The notes under the pieces: model-generated
What the model saw: only the letters and a program-made list of their open reading frames with translations
What the model was told of the DNA's origin: nothing
Database searches by the model: none
Position numbers and translations under genes: made by a program
From: Mixta theicola
GTDB taxonomy: Bacteria > Pseudomonadota > Gammaproteobacteria > Enterobacterales > Enterobacteriaceae
DNA: 64,000 bases
Assembly: GCF_002895925.1 (NCBI RefSeq)
Contig: NZ_NWUO01000006.1
Coordinates: 62,001 to 126,000 of the forward strand
Direction: 5' to 3'
Shown: positions 1-8,611 of the stretch, piece by piece
How the letters are laid out: every line of letters starts with the position of its first letter
Numbering within the stretch: position 1 is the stretch's first letter

Positions 1-2
1 TT

Positions 3-410
3 AAGTTTTTCCAGGAAATTATCCATCTGCTGCCCAATATTCTGGATATTGCGGAAAACGATCTGATTCTGCTGCTGCTGTCTCTGGTGGATATGACGCT
101 GGTCGGCGGCCTGCTGGTCATGGTGATGCTTTCCGGCTATGAGAACTTTGTTTCTAAGCTCGATATTGACGAGCATAAAGAGAAACTGAGCTGGCTGGGG
201 AAAATGGATTCCGGTTCGCTGAAAAACAAGGTGGCGGCATCAATCGTGGCGATCTCCTCGATTCATCTGCTGCGGGTGTTTATGGAAGCGCGCCATGTCC
301 CCAATGATAAGCTGATGTGGTACGTGATTATTCATCTGACCTTTGTTTTCTCCGCGTTTTTAATGGGCTGGCTTGATTTCATTACGCGTCAGGATAAGAA
401 AAAACAGTGA
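3..410 (+). CDS. yqhA: YqhA family membrane protein (UPF0114), 5' end outside window
   Basis: This is the C-terminal part of a small inner-membrane protein of the UPF0114/YqhA family, whose function is not established. The reading frame is open from the left edge, so the start lies outside the window. Hydrophobic stretches flank family-typical segments such as [20 protein letters not shown] and [15 protein letters not shown]. The usual length is about 164 residues and about 135 are visible. The first internal Met at 87 is not the start, because homology continues upstream of it ([11 protein letters not shown]). A terminator follows 40 bases after the stop. Confidence 0.9.
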   Translation, partial: KFFQEIIHLLPNILDIAENDLILLLLSLVDMTLVGGLLVMVMLSGYENFVSKLDIDEHKEKLSWLGKMDSGSLKNKVAASIVAISSIHLLRVFMEARHVPNDKLMWYVIIHLTFVFSAFLMGWLDFITRQDKKKQ

Positions 411-449
411 TTGTCGGCTTCTTTGCTGAACCTGTTTATTGTTGTCCTG

Positions 450-475
450 AAGCCATGTCCGGCATGGCTTTTTTG
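450..475 (+). terminator. Rho-independent terminator after yqhA
   Basis: A perfect 8-bp stem (AAGCCATG/CATGGCTT) with a 5-base loop runs into six T residues. It ends yqhA transcription before the antiporter gene. Confidence 0.8.
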
Positions 476-620
476 GGCGCGCATCCGCCCGGCATGGCGT
501 CTTAACGGCACTGCCGGGCGTCCCGTCTGTTGTGCCACCGACAGCAGAGCATTTCCCCGCGTCAGCCAGCAAAATATGCCAGGCTTAATCCATTCAGTCT
601 GTGATTATCACGGGAGTAAT

Positions 621-2003
621 ATGGATTTCCTTGCGTGGACCGCCACCAGCGGCGGGTTACTATTAATAATGTCTTTAGCATCGGGCTGGATCCATCGCGG
701 CCCGGTGACCTCTTTCGGCCTGTTTCTGCTGATTGGCATTTTGTTTGGACCCTGGGTACTCAATTTTGTCACGCTCGATCTCTTAAGCCATCCCGACCTG
801 ACGGCGCACATTACTGAAATCACCATGGCTGCCTCGCTGTTTATTACCGGCCTGAAGCTGCGCCTGCCGCTAAAGTTCGCCAACTGGCGCGATGGGATAC
901 TGCTGGCATTTCCCGCCATGCTATTGACGGTGCTGGGAATGATGCTGGTTATCCATCTGGTTACCGGATTTTCCTGGCCGCTGTCGCTGGCGTTTGCGGC
1001 AATTATCGCGCCGACGGACCCGGTGCTGGCCAGCCTGATTTCCGTCAGCCATGCGGGCGATGACGATGCGCTGCGCGTCGCGCTCTCCAGCGAGGCGGGA
1101 TTAAACGACGGCTCGGCGCTGCCGCTGCTGATGCTGGCGCTGCTACTGTTACATAACGACACCCCGTTTTCTGCCGATCTGCTTGGCCACTGGCTGGCAA
1201 AAGATGTGCTGTGGGCGATCGGAATGGGCGCGCTGATTGGCTACAGTTTTGGCCGCCTGATTGGCGTTCTGGCGACCCGGCTGCGCAGCGTGAATAGCGA
1301 TACCGCCCCGAACGATTTTCTGGCGCTGGCGCTGATCGCCATTTCCTATGCGTCGGCGCAGTATGTCGATGCATCCGGCTTTCTGGCGGCCTTTGCGGCG
1401 GGCGTAGGGCTACGCCACGCTGAGATCTACGTGGTGCGGACTTTCCCGCCGGAGCAGCTGCCGAAAGGCGAGAGCATCCCGCCTGCGGAAGTGCTGGTTA
1501 ATCCCAACCAGCGTCATATGCAGCAGGATTACGATCCGGCGCACTCGGTAGGGCTGGTGGTGGGCGATGCGCTATCGTTTGGCGATACGGTTGAACGCCT
1601 GCTGGCGGCGCTGATGGTGGTGGTGCTGGGCGTAACGCTGGCGCTGCACTGGAACAGCACCGGCCTGCTGCTGGCGGCTATCCTGTTCCTGATTATTCGA
1701 CCGCTGGCGATATGGCTGGCCACCATCGGCACCGGCATTCCTTTCTGGCGGCGCATATTGATTGGCTGGCTGGGTATTCGCGGCATCGGCAGTATTAACT
1801 ATATCGCTTACGCCTGGGTCCACGGGATGACCGGACCGCAGGCCGATGCGATGGTGGATATGGCGTTAACGCTGGTCGTCGCCAGCGTGGTGATCCACGG
1901 CATTACGGTGACGCCGCTGCTTAACCGCCGCCAGGCCTGGCAGCAGGCGCGACATAAAGCGGAAGAAGAAAAACAAAGGGAGGAACAGGCGCGGCGGGAA
2001 TAA
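621..2003 (+). CDS. Cation:proton antiporter, CPA1 (NhaP-like) family
   Basis: A polytopic inner-membrane protein of 460 residues, expected to exchange Na+ or K+ for H+. It has about 12 hydrophobic segments. The core motif AAIIAPTDPVLASLI and the following SSEAGLNDGSALPLL match the TDP and END-like ion-binding motifs of CPA1 exchangers. The start at 621 is chosen because the first membrane helix begins there and a CGGGAG ribosome site precedes it; the open frame back to 411 reads as non-conserved sequence and covers the yqhA terminator. The C-terminus is a charged Gln/Glu/Arg tail (KAEEEKQREEQARRE). Ion specificity cannot be read from the sequence. Confidence 0.85.
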   Translation: MDFLAWTATSGGLLLIMSLASGWIHRGPVTSFGLFLLIGILFGPWVLNFVTLDLLSHPDLTAHITEITMAASLFITGLKLRLPLKFANWRDGILLAFPAMLLTVLGMMLVIHLVTGFSWPLSLAFAAIIAPTDPVLASLISVSHAGDDDALRVALSSEAGLNDGSALPLLMLALLLLHNDTPFSADLLGHWLAKDVLWAIGMGALIGYSFGRLIGVLATRLRSVNSDTAPNDFLALALIAISYASAQYVDASGFLAAFAAGVGLRHAEIYVVRTFPPEQLPKGESIPPAEVLVNPNQRHMQQDYDPAHSVGLVVGDALSFGDTVERLLAALMVVVLGVTLALHWNSTGLLLAAILFLIIRPLAIWLATIGTGIPFWRRILIGWLGIRGIGSINYIAYAWVHGMTGPQADAMVDMALTLVVASVVIHGITVTPLLNRRQAWQQARHKAEEEKQREEQARRE

Positions 2004-2202
2004 AGAAATCAATCGACTAACGTTAAATAAGGCTGACGGCGATCTCGTTTTTCGCGCTAAACTACCTTTCGCGACGCCGTCCGGCGTCGATCTTAATGGG
2101 CCACTCCCGACTTTTATTCACGCGCCGTTTTTTATAACGGATCGGGCCGCCTGTTGCCTTACCGCTAGCGGGTTTTACGTTTGAGGTTGACAGAATTAAA
2201 GC

Positions 2203-3138
2203 ATGATAAGTCGGCGGCGTTTTCTTCTGGGAGCCGGTGCCAGTCTATTTTCGATAAAAACCGGTAATTTATTCGCCCGACAGAATGTGATTCCGCTGTG
2301 GCCTGAGATGCCGCCGGGCGGCGGCGGTCCTTCGGGTGCGCTGCATATCAATAAGTCCGGCTCCTGGTTTAATATCGTCTCGCCATCGATTCAGCGTTTT
2401 CAGCCCGAAACACCCAACGGCGAAGCGGTGCTGATCGCCGCTGGCGGCGGCTATAGCTGGATCGGCATGGGACGCGAAGCCTGGCCGGTGGCCCGCTGGC
2501 TGAACGGCTTTGGCTATACCACCTATGTGTTGAGCTACCGGCTGCCCGGCGAAAAATGGCATGCGGGCCCGCTGGCGGCGCTACAGGATGCGCAGCGGGC
2601 GATTCGTCTGGTGCGGGCGATGGAAGGGCGCGTGCATGCGCTGGGGTTTTCCGCCGGCGCGCACCTGCTGGGCATGGCGGCGGCCCGGCCCGGATTCGCC
2701 AGCTATCCTCCACAGGACAAACTGGACGCCAGCGCGGCGGTGATTGATAGCATGGGGCTAATCTATCCGGTCATTACGCTGGAGGAGCCCTATAACCACA
2801 CCACCACGCACCTTATTCTGACCGGCAAGCACGCCACGCCGCAGAAAGAGGCGGAGTGGTCGATAGAAAATTTTGTCACCGCAGCCTATCCGCCGACCTT
2901 TCTGGCGCAGGCGGAAGACGATCGCGTCTCGTCGCCGCAAAACTCAATCATTATGCGTGATGCCTGTCGTCGCGTGGGCGTGCCGGTTGAATGGATTCAG
3001 ATCAGTCGAGGCGGCCACGGCTTTGGCCTGGGGAAAGCGGGAACGCCAGCGGCTATCTGGGATCGGGCCTATGTGAGCTGGCTGCAATCGCAACGGCATC
3101 AACATCGACGCAGGCCGGTAGTGACGGAAATGATTTAA
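2203..3138 (+). CDS. Tat-exported alpha/beta hydrolase (acetylesterase-like)
   Basis: A 311-residue serine hydrolase. The N-terminus SRRRFLLGAGASLF is a twin-arginine signal, so the enzyme is probably exported folded to the periplasm. The nucleophile elbow is GFSAG (about residue 148), followed by a late Asp (QAEDDRV) and His (GGHGFG) that complete a plausible triad. An oxyanion-type GGGYSW segment lies near residue 82. This arrangement resembles BD-FAE/acetyl-xylan esterase-like enzymes of COG0657/COG0412. The natural substrate is unknown. It converges with adhP; a GC-rich hairpin (3142-3164) lies between the stops. Confidence 0.8.
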   Translation: MISRRRFLLGAGASLFSIKTGNLFARQNVIPLWPEMPPGGGGPSGALHINKSGSWFNIVSPSIQRFQPETPNGEAVLIAAGGGYSWIGMGREAWPVARWLNGFGYTTYVLSYRLPGEKWHAGPLAALQDAQRAIRLVRAMEGRVHALGFSAGAHLLGMAAARPGFASYPPQDKLDASAAVIDSMGLIYPVITLEEPYNHTTTHLILTGKHATPQKEAEWSIENFVTAAYPPTFLAQAEDDRVSSPQNSIIMRDACRRVGVPVEWIQISRGGHGFGLGKAGTPAAIWDRAYVSWLQSQRHQHRRRPVVTEMI

Positions 3139-3172
3139 ATGTCCGGCGCAGGAAGCGCGCCGGAGCAGGCGG

Positions 3173-4186
3173 TTATTTGCTGGTAAAATCAATCACCATA
3201 CGGCCACGGATTTTACCCTCTTCCATTTCGTGCAGGATCTCGTTGATCTCCTCAATGGCGCGGCGCTGAACTTTCGGCACCACCTTGCCTTCGGCGGCAA
3301 ACTGGAAGGCTTCAGCCAGATCCTCGCGGGTGCCCACCAGCGAGCCGACCACCTCAATGCCATCCAGCACCAGGCGCGGAATATTCAGGCTCATCGATTC
3401 CGGCGGCAGGCCAACGGCCACGATGCGGCCACCGGCGCGCATGGCATCCACCGCTGAGTTAAAGGCAGATTTAGCGACGGCGGTAACCACGGCGGCATGT
3501 GCGCCGCCCACGCGTTGCTGAATGATTTTTGCCGCATCTTCATTACGTGAGTTAATGACAATATCCGCGCCCATTTCGCGGGCGAAGGCGAGCTGATCGT
3601 CATTAATATCCACCGCGATCGTTTTGGCGTTAAAGACGTTTTTCGCGTACTGCAGCGCCAGATTACCCAGACCGCCCAGGCCGTAAATGGCGATCCATTT
3701 GCCCGGACGAATGCCGGAAACTTTCACCGCTTTATAGGTGGTAACGCCCGCGCAGGTAACGCTGCTGGCTGCGGCAGGCTCAAGTCCGTCCGGCACCTTA
3801 ACCGCGTAGTCGGCTACCACGATGCACTCTTCCGCCATGCCGCCATCCACGCTATAGCCAGCGTTTTTAACCTCGCGGCAGAGCGTTTCATTGCCGCTGT
3901 TGCAGTATTCGCAGTGGCCGCAGCCCTGATAAAACCAGGCAACGCTGGCGCGGTCGCCCGGCTTGAGCGAGGTGACGCCCGGCCCGACCTCCTCCACAAT
4001 CCCGATCCCTTCATGGCCCAGCGTGATGCCGGTGGTATCGCCGAAATCCCCATTCTTAACGTGCAGATCGGTATGACAAACGCCACAGCACTCCATTTTC
4101 AGACGCGCTTCGCCATGTTCCAGCGCCCGTAGCGTTTTTTCTACTACGGCCACGCGATGATCTTTCGTTACAACCGCTGCTTTCAT
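3173..4186 (-). CDS. adhP: Zinc-dependent alcohol dehydrogenase AdhP
   Basis: A 337-residue cytoplasmic NAD-dependent medium-chain dehydrogenase that interconverts ethanol (and similar primary alcohols) and aldehyde. Catalytic zinc ligands are seen at C37 (CCGVCHTD) and H58 (GHEG); structural zinc ligands are C89, C92, C95 and C103. The Rossmann motif GLGGLGNLA follows. The length equals E. coli AdhP. A GGAG ribosome site precedes the ATG. The gene stands alone, and an ERIC element lies in its upstream region, where it could alter expression or transcript stability. Confidence 0.93.
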   Translation of the reverse strand: MKAAVVTKDHRVAVVEKTLRALEHGEARLKMECCGVCHTDLHVKNGDFGDTTGITLGHEGIGIVEEVGPGVTSLKPGDRASVAWFYQGCGHCEYCNSGNETLCREVKNAGYSVDGGMAEECIVVADYAVKVPDGLEPAAASSVTCAGVTTYKAVKVSGIRPGKWIAIYGLGGLGNLALQYAKNVFNAKTIAVDINDDQLAFAREMGADIVINSRNEDAAKIIQQRVGGAHAAVVTAVAKSAFNSAVDAMRAGGRIVAVGLPPESMSLNIPRLVLDGIEVVGSLVGTREDLAEAFQFAAEGKVVPKVQRRAIEEINEILHEMEEGKIRGRMVIDFTSK

Positions 4187-4220
4187 ATTGGCTACTCCAT
4201 ATCCGTAGATGAGTTAACGA

Positions 4221-4341
4221 TATACCCGTCATACTTCACGTTACATGTGCGTTGGCTTTCCTCGCTCACCGCAGTCACTTACTGGTGTAAGCGCCTGGGG
4301 ATTCACTGTGTTGGCCTGCAACGCAAATTATTCAGAGTATA
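4221..4341. repeat. ERIC element (enterobacterial repetitive intergenic consensus)
   Basis: About 121 bp bounded by TATAC and GTATA. The centre carries CGCTCACCGCAGTCACTTAC and GTAAGCGCCTGGGGATTCAC, nearly identical to the classic ERIC2 (reverse complement) and ERIC1R primer sites. ERICs are non-autonomous palindromic repeats found between enterobacterial genes. It lies between the divergent adhP and GH15 genes. The rest of the intergenic stretch (4342-4524) holds the GH15 promoter region; I see no other gene there. Confidence 0.9.
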
Positions 4342-4524
4342 AAACTTTTTTGCCGTCGTCCTATGCTACCTATTAAGAGTTAGTGGTGGCAAAGCGTTTG
4401 AGCGGGATGTGACAACGATCACTGGTGTACTACGCTTTAAAGAGCCTGCCAGCGTAGCGCGAGAGATGCCACGACGATTAAAAAGCGCGCCTGTGCCGCC
4501 ATCCAGACAAGGAAAACATCGCCT

Positions 4525-6351
4525 GTGAAAAATATGACCTACCATTCCCCCGCCAGGCAAAAGGGTTATGCCGGGCTGGGCGACTATGCCGCTATTGGCG
4601 AAGGACGTTCCGTGGCGCTGATTGCACCCGACGGCGCGATCGACTGGTGGTGCGCGCCGAATATAGATTCGCCGCCGTTGTTTGACCGTATACTTGACGC
4701 CGGAACGGGCGGTTATTTCCAGCTGGCGCCGGTAGGGGAATGGCAGATGCAGCGCAGCTATCGCGAAAACAGCAATGTGCTGGAGACGCGCTACCACACG
4801 GAAACGGGCGAGGTGCTGATTACGGAGTCGCTGAACAGTACGCTGGCCGGACGGCTGCCGTGGAATGAGCTGGCGCGGCGCGTGGAAGGCATCAGCGGAA
4901 CAGTAGAGATGCAGGTGATCTTTCAGCCCGGCACCCGCGCGGAGAGCTGTTCACCCTGGCAAAAGCGCATCAACGGACATCCGATTTATCACATCGGCGA
5001 ACTGATGGCGATGCTGCGGCTGACGGATGATGTACAGATTAACGCGTGCGGCGATGAGCGTTTTACCGCTACCTTTACCGCCTCGCCCGATTCCCGCACG
5101 CTGGTCGCGTTAGTCACCACCGAACGTGAGCCGCTGGCGATCCCGCCGCCGGAAAAAATCGACGAACGGATTGAAACCAGCCACATCGCCTGGCGCGACT
5201 GGGTGAATGGGCTCAGCTGGGACGGCCCTTACGGTAACCATGTGCGGCGCTCGGCGCTGGCGCTGAAGTTTCTCTGGTATTCGCCAACCGGCGCGCTGGC
5301 CGCCGCCGCCACCAGTTCGCTGCCGGAAAAGTTGGGCAACGACAAAAACTATGACTATCGCTACGCCTGGATCCGCGATGCCTGCCTGATTATTAAAGCC
5401 TTTGTCTATCTCGGCACGCTGGAGGATTGTAAGGCGGCGTTTTCCTGGCTGTCGAGCACCATTCGGCGCTATGACGGCGGCCTGCGTACCTGCTATACGC
5501 TGGAAGGCGGACAGGTGCCGGAAGAGCATAATCCGCCGCTGTCGGGCTATCAGGGCACGCAGCCGGTACGGGTGGGCAATAACGCCCGCGCTCAGGTGCA
5601 GTTGAGTATGTATGGCGATATGCTGGCTACCGCGCGGCTGTTTATCCAGGCCGGGCACGTGCTGGATCTCTCAACGTCACGCCTGCTGGGCAAGCTGGCT
5701 AATTACTGCGCCGACGGCTGGCGGCAAAAGGATTCCGGTATCTGGGAACTGCCGGAAGAGCAGCACTATACCCATTCTAAAATGGCCTGCTGGCTGGCGC
5801 TCGATCAGGCGGTGCAGCTGGCACAGGATAGCCATATCGAATCGACCTGGATACACCGCTGGGAGCGCGAGCGGGATCGCATCCGCGACTGGATCGAAAC
5901 GCACTGCTGGTCGGAACAACGTCAGGCCTACACCTTTTATGCCGGTAGCGATCGGCTGGATTCAGCGGTCGCGCTGACGCATTACTATGGCAGCAAAGTT
6001 AATCTGCAGCGGATGTTATCGACCCTGGCGCAGATACGTAAAGAACTGGGCCACGGCGACGTGATGCTTTATCGCTATTCGCAGGCGGAAAAAGAAGAGG
6101 CCACGTTTGTCGCCTGTGCGTTCTGGCGGGTCGAGGCGTTGGCGGAGCTGGGCGAGCGGGAAGAGGCGCGGCGCACTATGGATGAAATCCTTGAGCAGCT
6201 GTGCCAGCGCGGTAACGTCCAGATTTTCAATGAGATGTTCGATACCCGCACCAAAAGCTGGATGGGCAATATGCCGCAGGGGCTGAGCCACCTGTCGCTG
6301 ATTTGTGCCGCTAAGGCGCTGGCGGAGAATAATCCGGGCCATCGGGTGTAG
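4525..6351 (+). CDS. Glycoside hydrolase family 15 protein
   Basis: A 608-residue protein with the two-part layout of bacterial GH15 enzymes: an N-terminal beta-sandwich (GDYAAIGEGRSVALIAPDG, IDWWCAPNIDSP) and an (alpha/alpha)6 catalytic barrel from about residue 240. Barrel landmarks are YRYAWIRDACL, PLSGYQGTQPVRVGNNA, GIWELPEEQHYTHSKM and the late MLYRYS. The Glu of GIWE is a likely catalytic acid. Activity could be glucoamylase or trehalase; the sequence alone does not decide. No signal peptide is visible, so it is probably cytoplasmic. The GTG at 4525 is preferred because AAGGAAAA lies 8 bases upstream; an in-frame ATG at 4534 is the alternative. Confidence 0.87.
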   Translation: MKNMTYHSPARQKGYAGLGDYAAIGEGRSVALIAPDGAIDWWCAPNIDSPPLFDRILDAGTGGYFQLAPVGEWQMQRSYRENSNVLETRYHTETGEVLITESLNSTLAGRLPWNELARRVEGISGTVEMQVIFQPGTRAESCSPWQKRINGHPIYHIGELMAMLRLTDDVQINACGDERFTATFTASPDSRTLVALVTTEREPLAIPPPEKIDERIETSHIAWRDWVNGLSWDGPYGNHVRRSALALKFLWYSPTGALAAAATSSLPEKLGNDKNYDYRYAWIRDACLIIKAFVYLGTLEDCKAAFSWLSSTIRRYDGGLRTCYTLEGGQVPEEHNPPLSGYQGTQPVRVGNNARAQVQLSMYGDMLATARLFIQAGHVLDLSTSRLLGKLANYCADGWRQKDSGIWELPEEQHYTHSKMACWLALDQAVQLAQDSHIESTWIHRWERERDRIRDWIETHCWSEQRQAYTFYAGSDRLDSAVALTHYYGSKVNLQRMLSTLAQIRKELGHGDVMLYRYSQAEKEEATFVACAFWRVEALAELGEREEARRTMDEILEQLCQRGNVQIFNEMFDTRTKSWMGNMPQGLSHLSLICAAKALAENNPGHRV

Positions 6352-6368
6352 CGCGGCGCGCAGAAAGC

Positions 6369-6397
6369 AGCAGGCTAAAAGGGGGTTTTAGCCTGCT
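6369..6397. terminator. Bidirectional terminator, GH15 / DUF262 operon
   Basis: A perfect 12-bp stem (AGCAGGCTAAAA/TTTTAGCCTGCT) around five G residues lies between convergent genes. A and T runs on the two flanks allow termination in both directions. Confidence 0.8.
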
Positions 6398-6403
6398 CTG
6401 CCT

Positions 6404-8611
6404 TTAATCTGCCGGGTAGATTTCCGGCATCAGCTTTTTCGCCTGCCGGGCAAAAGAGGCGGGCAGAGGCTTAATCCTGCCGTCATTATCCTTCTCTTCC
6501 CAGGGTGCGAATCTCCCCTTGAGATAACAGGCATAGCGGATGGTATCATCATTAAGCGTTATCTCTAACCAAGGCTGATCATCACCGTAAGTCCAGTAGT
6601 ATTTCACCGCCTTAATCCCTTTGGGCAAAGCGTTTTCCGCCATAAAATACCTGAGGCGTTCCGCCAGAACATAACTGTGCAGTTCGAAGAAATAACCGCG
6701 CCGCGTCGATTTGCTCAGCAGATAGATATTTTCTGCTTCCTTATCAAGCAGTCGCTCTTCGGTATAGCTGATTACTTCTGGATGCTTAACAATCAACTCG
6801 CGCCAGCCGCCGCAGTCAACCTCAGCAATCAGCTGACGCAGCGTATCAGCAACGTCATTATCGTCGATGTGCGCCAGCAGCCGCCCGAAAACCGGTTTTT
6901 CCACCACTGCCAGCCAGCTTTTGCTGCGATCGCGCCAGCTGTGGTTAGCGGGATGGCAAAAGGTATAGCGGTCGCCGCTCATCTGCACCAGGTAGTCATC
7001 CTGGGTGAGCAGCGCGCGTTCCAGCAGATGCTCAGGATGCTCAACGATGCGCCTGTCCAGAACGCGAAAACTCTTTTCAACAAGCAGGGTAAACATCGCC
7101 CGATCGTGGCATTCATCGTTAGCACGGTACGCCAGCGCCAGCAGGCCTCTGATGCGCCCCTGTAGATAAGGGTGGTCTTCCGCATGCATCATCGCCGTTT
7201 CCCAGTCGATGTTCTGCATTATCAAGCCCACCTTGAGGATCTCTTCCTTCCACTGCTCGTTCGACACTGAATGTCTGCCTAACGCCGCCTGCCACCGCTG
7301 CTGCGCCTGCGTCAGGTCGGTATAAAGAGCGTGCGCGTGGGGCACGATAGCGTTGAGTCCGGCCAATACCCTGATAAATATATCAATGTAATCAAGACGC
7401 ATGGTGCGTAGCAGATTATTGGTGATGCGCTGCCAGCGTTGCAGACGCAGCGCTTCGCCATCATCGTTGTCCTGCCTCAGGATAAACAGGGTCAGCGCAT
7501 AAAACTGTGCCTGCACCAGATAATCGCTGGTGGTAATAAAGCGGGTCAGCAGCGCATGCGCGTCGGGAGTGGCGCGATCGGAGCAGAAGTAATCCAGCAC
7601 CTGCTTGATCTTAGCCAGATCTTCTATGGTGAAGACGGAGTGTTGCCCGAACTCCAGCGGAGAGAAGGTGCTTTGCGCGTCACGCAGCAGGCTAAACCAC
7701 GCGAGGTCATCTTCCGTTAGCGTATTCGCCGTTTTACCGCTCTGCCCACACGCCAGCAGGAACGCCATACGCATGAAAAACCGTAAATAGAGCGTATCAA
7801 ACGGGAGCTCTTTATTCCGCCGCAGCCAGAAAAGATCGGTCCACTGCTGATCGAGCCGCAAGCTAAATTCGTGGGCTGTAGGCCACTGGCTGATGCGGCC
7901 AGAGAGCCAGGCCTTAAAGTTCTCAAAATCGGTGAGCGCTTTACCGCGAGCGTTCATTTTGATGTAGAGATCGTCGGAAAGCCCAAAGTTCTCCAGATTG
8001 AGGTAGTGAAAAACGATGCGTTTGTTTTCACGGTCGCACAGGCGTTGAAACAGATCGCCCTGCGGGAAGCAGAAGCGCTGCTGGATAGCGCACAGCATGG
8101 TTAAGCAGGAAGCGACAGTCGGATCCTGCAGCCAGGAAAGGTAAAACCAGGGGCTATCAATCAGCTGCTCATCAATGGGCGTCGCGTCGGAGCTAAAATC
8201 ATAACGCGCCGGATCGGCGATAACCAGCGCGTCGAGAAATTCCGCAGCACTGGCGCGCGTTTGATAGCTAAAGCGCGATTTGCCGTTGTGCGTGAAGCGC
8301 TGGCGGAATGCTTCGCTCTCATTCTCTTTACCGGCTAACAACCAGTGCAGAAGAAAAAGCGTTGTCAGACGCTGCTGGCCGTCCAGTACCGACAGATTGC
8401 CGTTTTCCAGGCTGCCGTAGACAAAATCAAGATCGAGCGGCACGGTCTCACTTCCCTGCCGTAGCGCCTGCTCCAGCGTATGCAGAAACTGCTGGCGAAT
8501 CTCCTGTGCTGACTGACGCCCCTGGGCATAATCGCGTTGAATCACAGGAATGTTGATGGCATCAACGGTGGTAAAAATATCCGCGAAAGTCATTATCGCG
8601 TTCTGGTTCAT
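6404..8611 (-). CDS. DUF262 (GmrSD N-domain) protein, second gene of a DUF262 pair
   Basis: A 735-residue protein with an N-terminal DUF262 domain: IPVIQRDYAQGR (residues 21-32), the nucleotide-binding DGQQR (77-81), and IKMNARGKALTDFENFKAWL near 210. DUF262 is the ParB-like NTPase domain of GmrS, SspE and BrxU. I recognise no HNH motif in the remaining ~500 residues; the last ~100 (KYYWTYGDDQPWLEIT, ACYLKGRFAPW) may form a separate small domain. Its ATG overlaps the upstream stop (ATGA), so the two are translationally coupled. The sequence is AT-richer than gor or the GH15 gene, which suggests acquisition. A role in phage defence is inferred from the domain family. Confidence 0.8.
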   Translation of the reverse strand: MNQNAIMTFADIFTTVDAINIPVIQRDYAQGRQSAQEIRQQFLHTLEQALRQGSETVPLDLDFVYGSLENGNLSVLDGQQRLTTLFLLHWLLAGKENESEAFRQRFTHNGKSRFSYQTRASAAEFLDALVIADPARYDFSSDATPIDEQLIDSPWFYLSWLQDPTVASCLTMLCAIQQRFCFPQGDLFQRLCDRENKRIVFHYLNLENFGLSDDLYIKMNARGKALTDFENFKAWLSGRISQWPTAHEFSLRLDQQWTDLFWLRRNKELPFDTLYLRFFMRMAFLLACGQSGKTANTLTEDDLAWFSLLRDAQSTFSPLEFGQHSVFTIEDLAKIKQVLDYFCSDRATPDAHALLTRFITTSDYLVQAQFYALTLFILRQDNDDGEALRLQRWQRITNNLLRTMRLDYIDIFIRVLAGLNAIVPHAHALYTDLTQAQQRWQAALGRHSVSNEQWKEEILKVGLIMQNIDWETAMMHAEDHPYLQGRIRGLLALAYRANDECHDRAMFTLLVEKSFRVLDRRIVEHPEHLLERALLTQDDYLVQMSGDRYTFCHPANHSWRDRSKSWLAVVEKPVFGRLLAHIDDNDVADTLRQLIAEVDCGGWRELIVKHPEVISYTEERLLDKEAENIYLLSKSTRRGYFFELHSYVLAERLRYFMAENALPKGIKAVKYYWTYGDDQPWLEITLNDDTIRYACYLKGRFAPWEEKDNDGRIKPLPASFARQAKKLMPEIYPAD

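Noticed and set aside
2004-2202. Terminator hairpins between the antiporter and hydrolase genes
   Set aside because: GACGCC-GTCC-GGCGTC and CCGCTAGCGG are present, but without T runs or with loops too small to be convincing.
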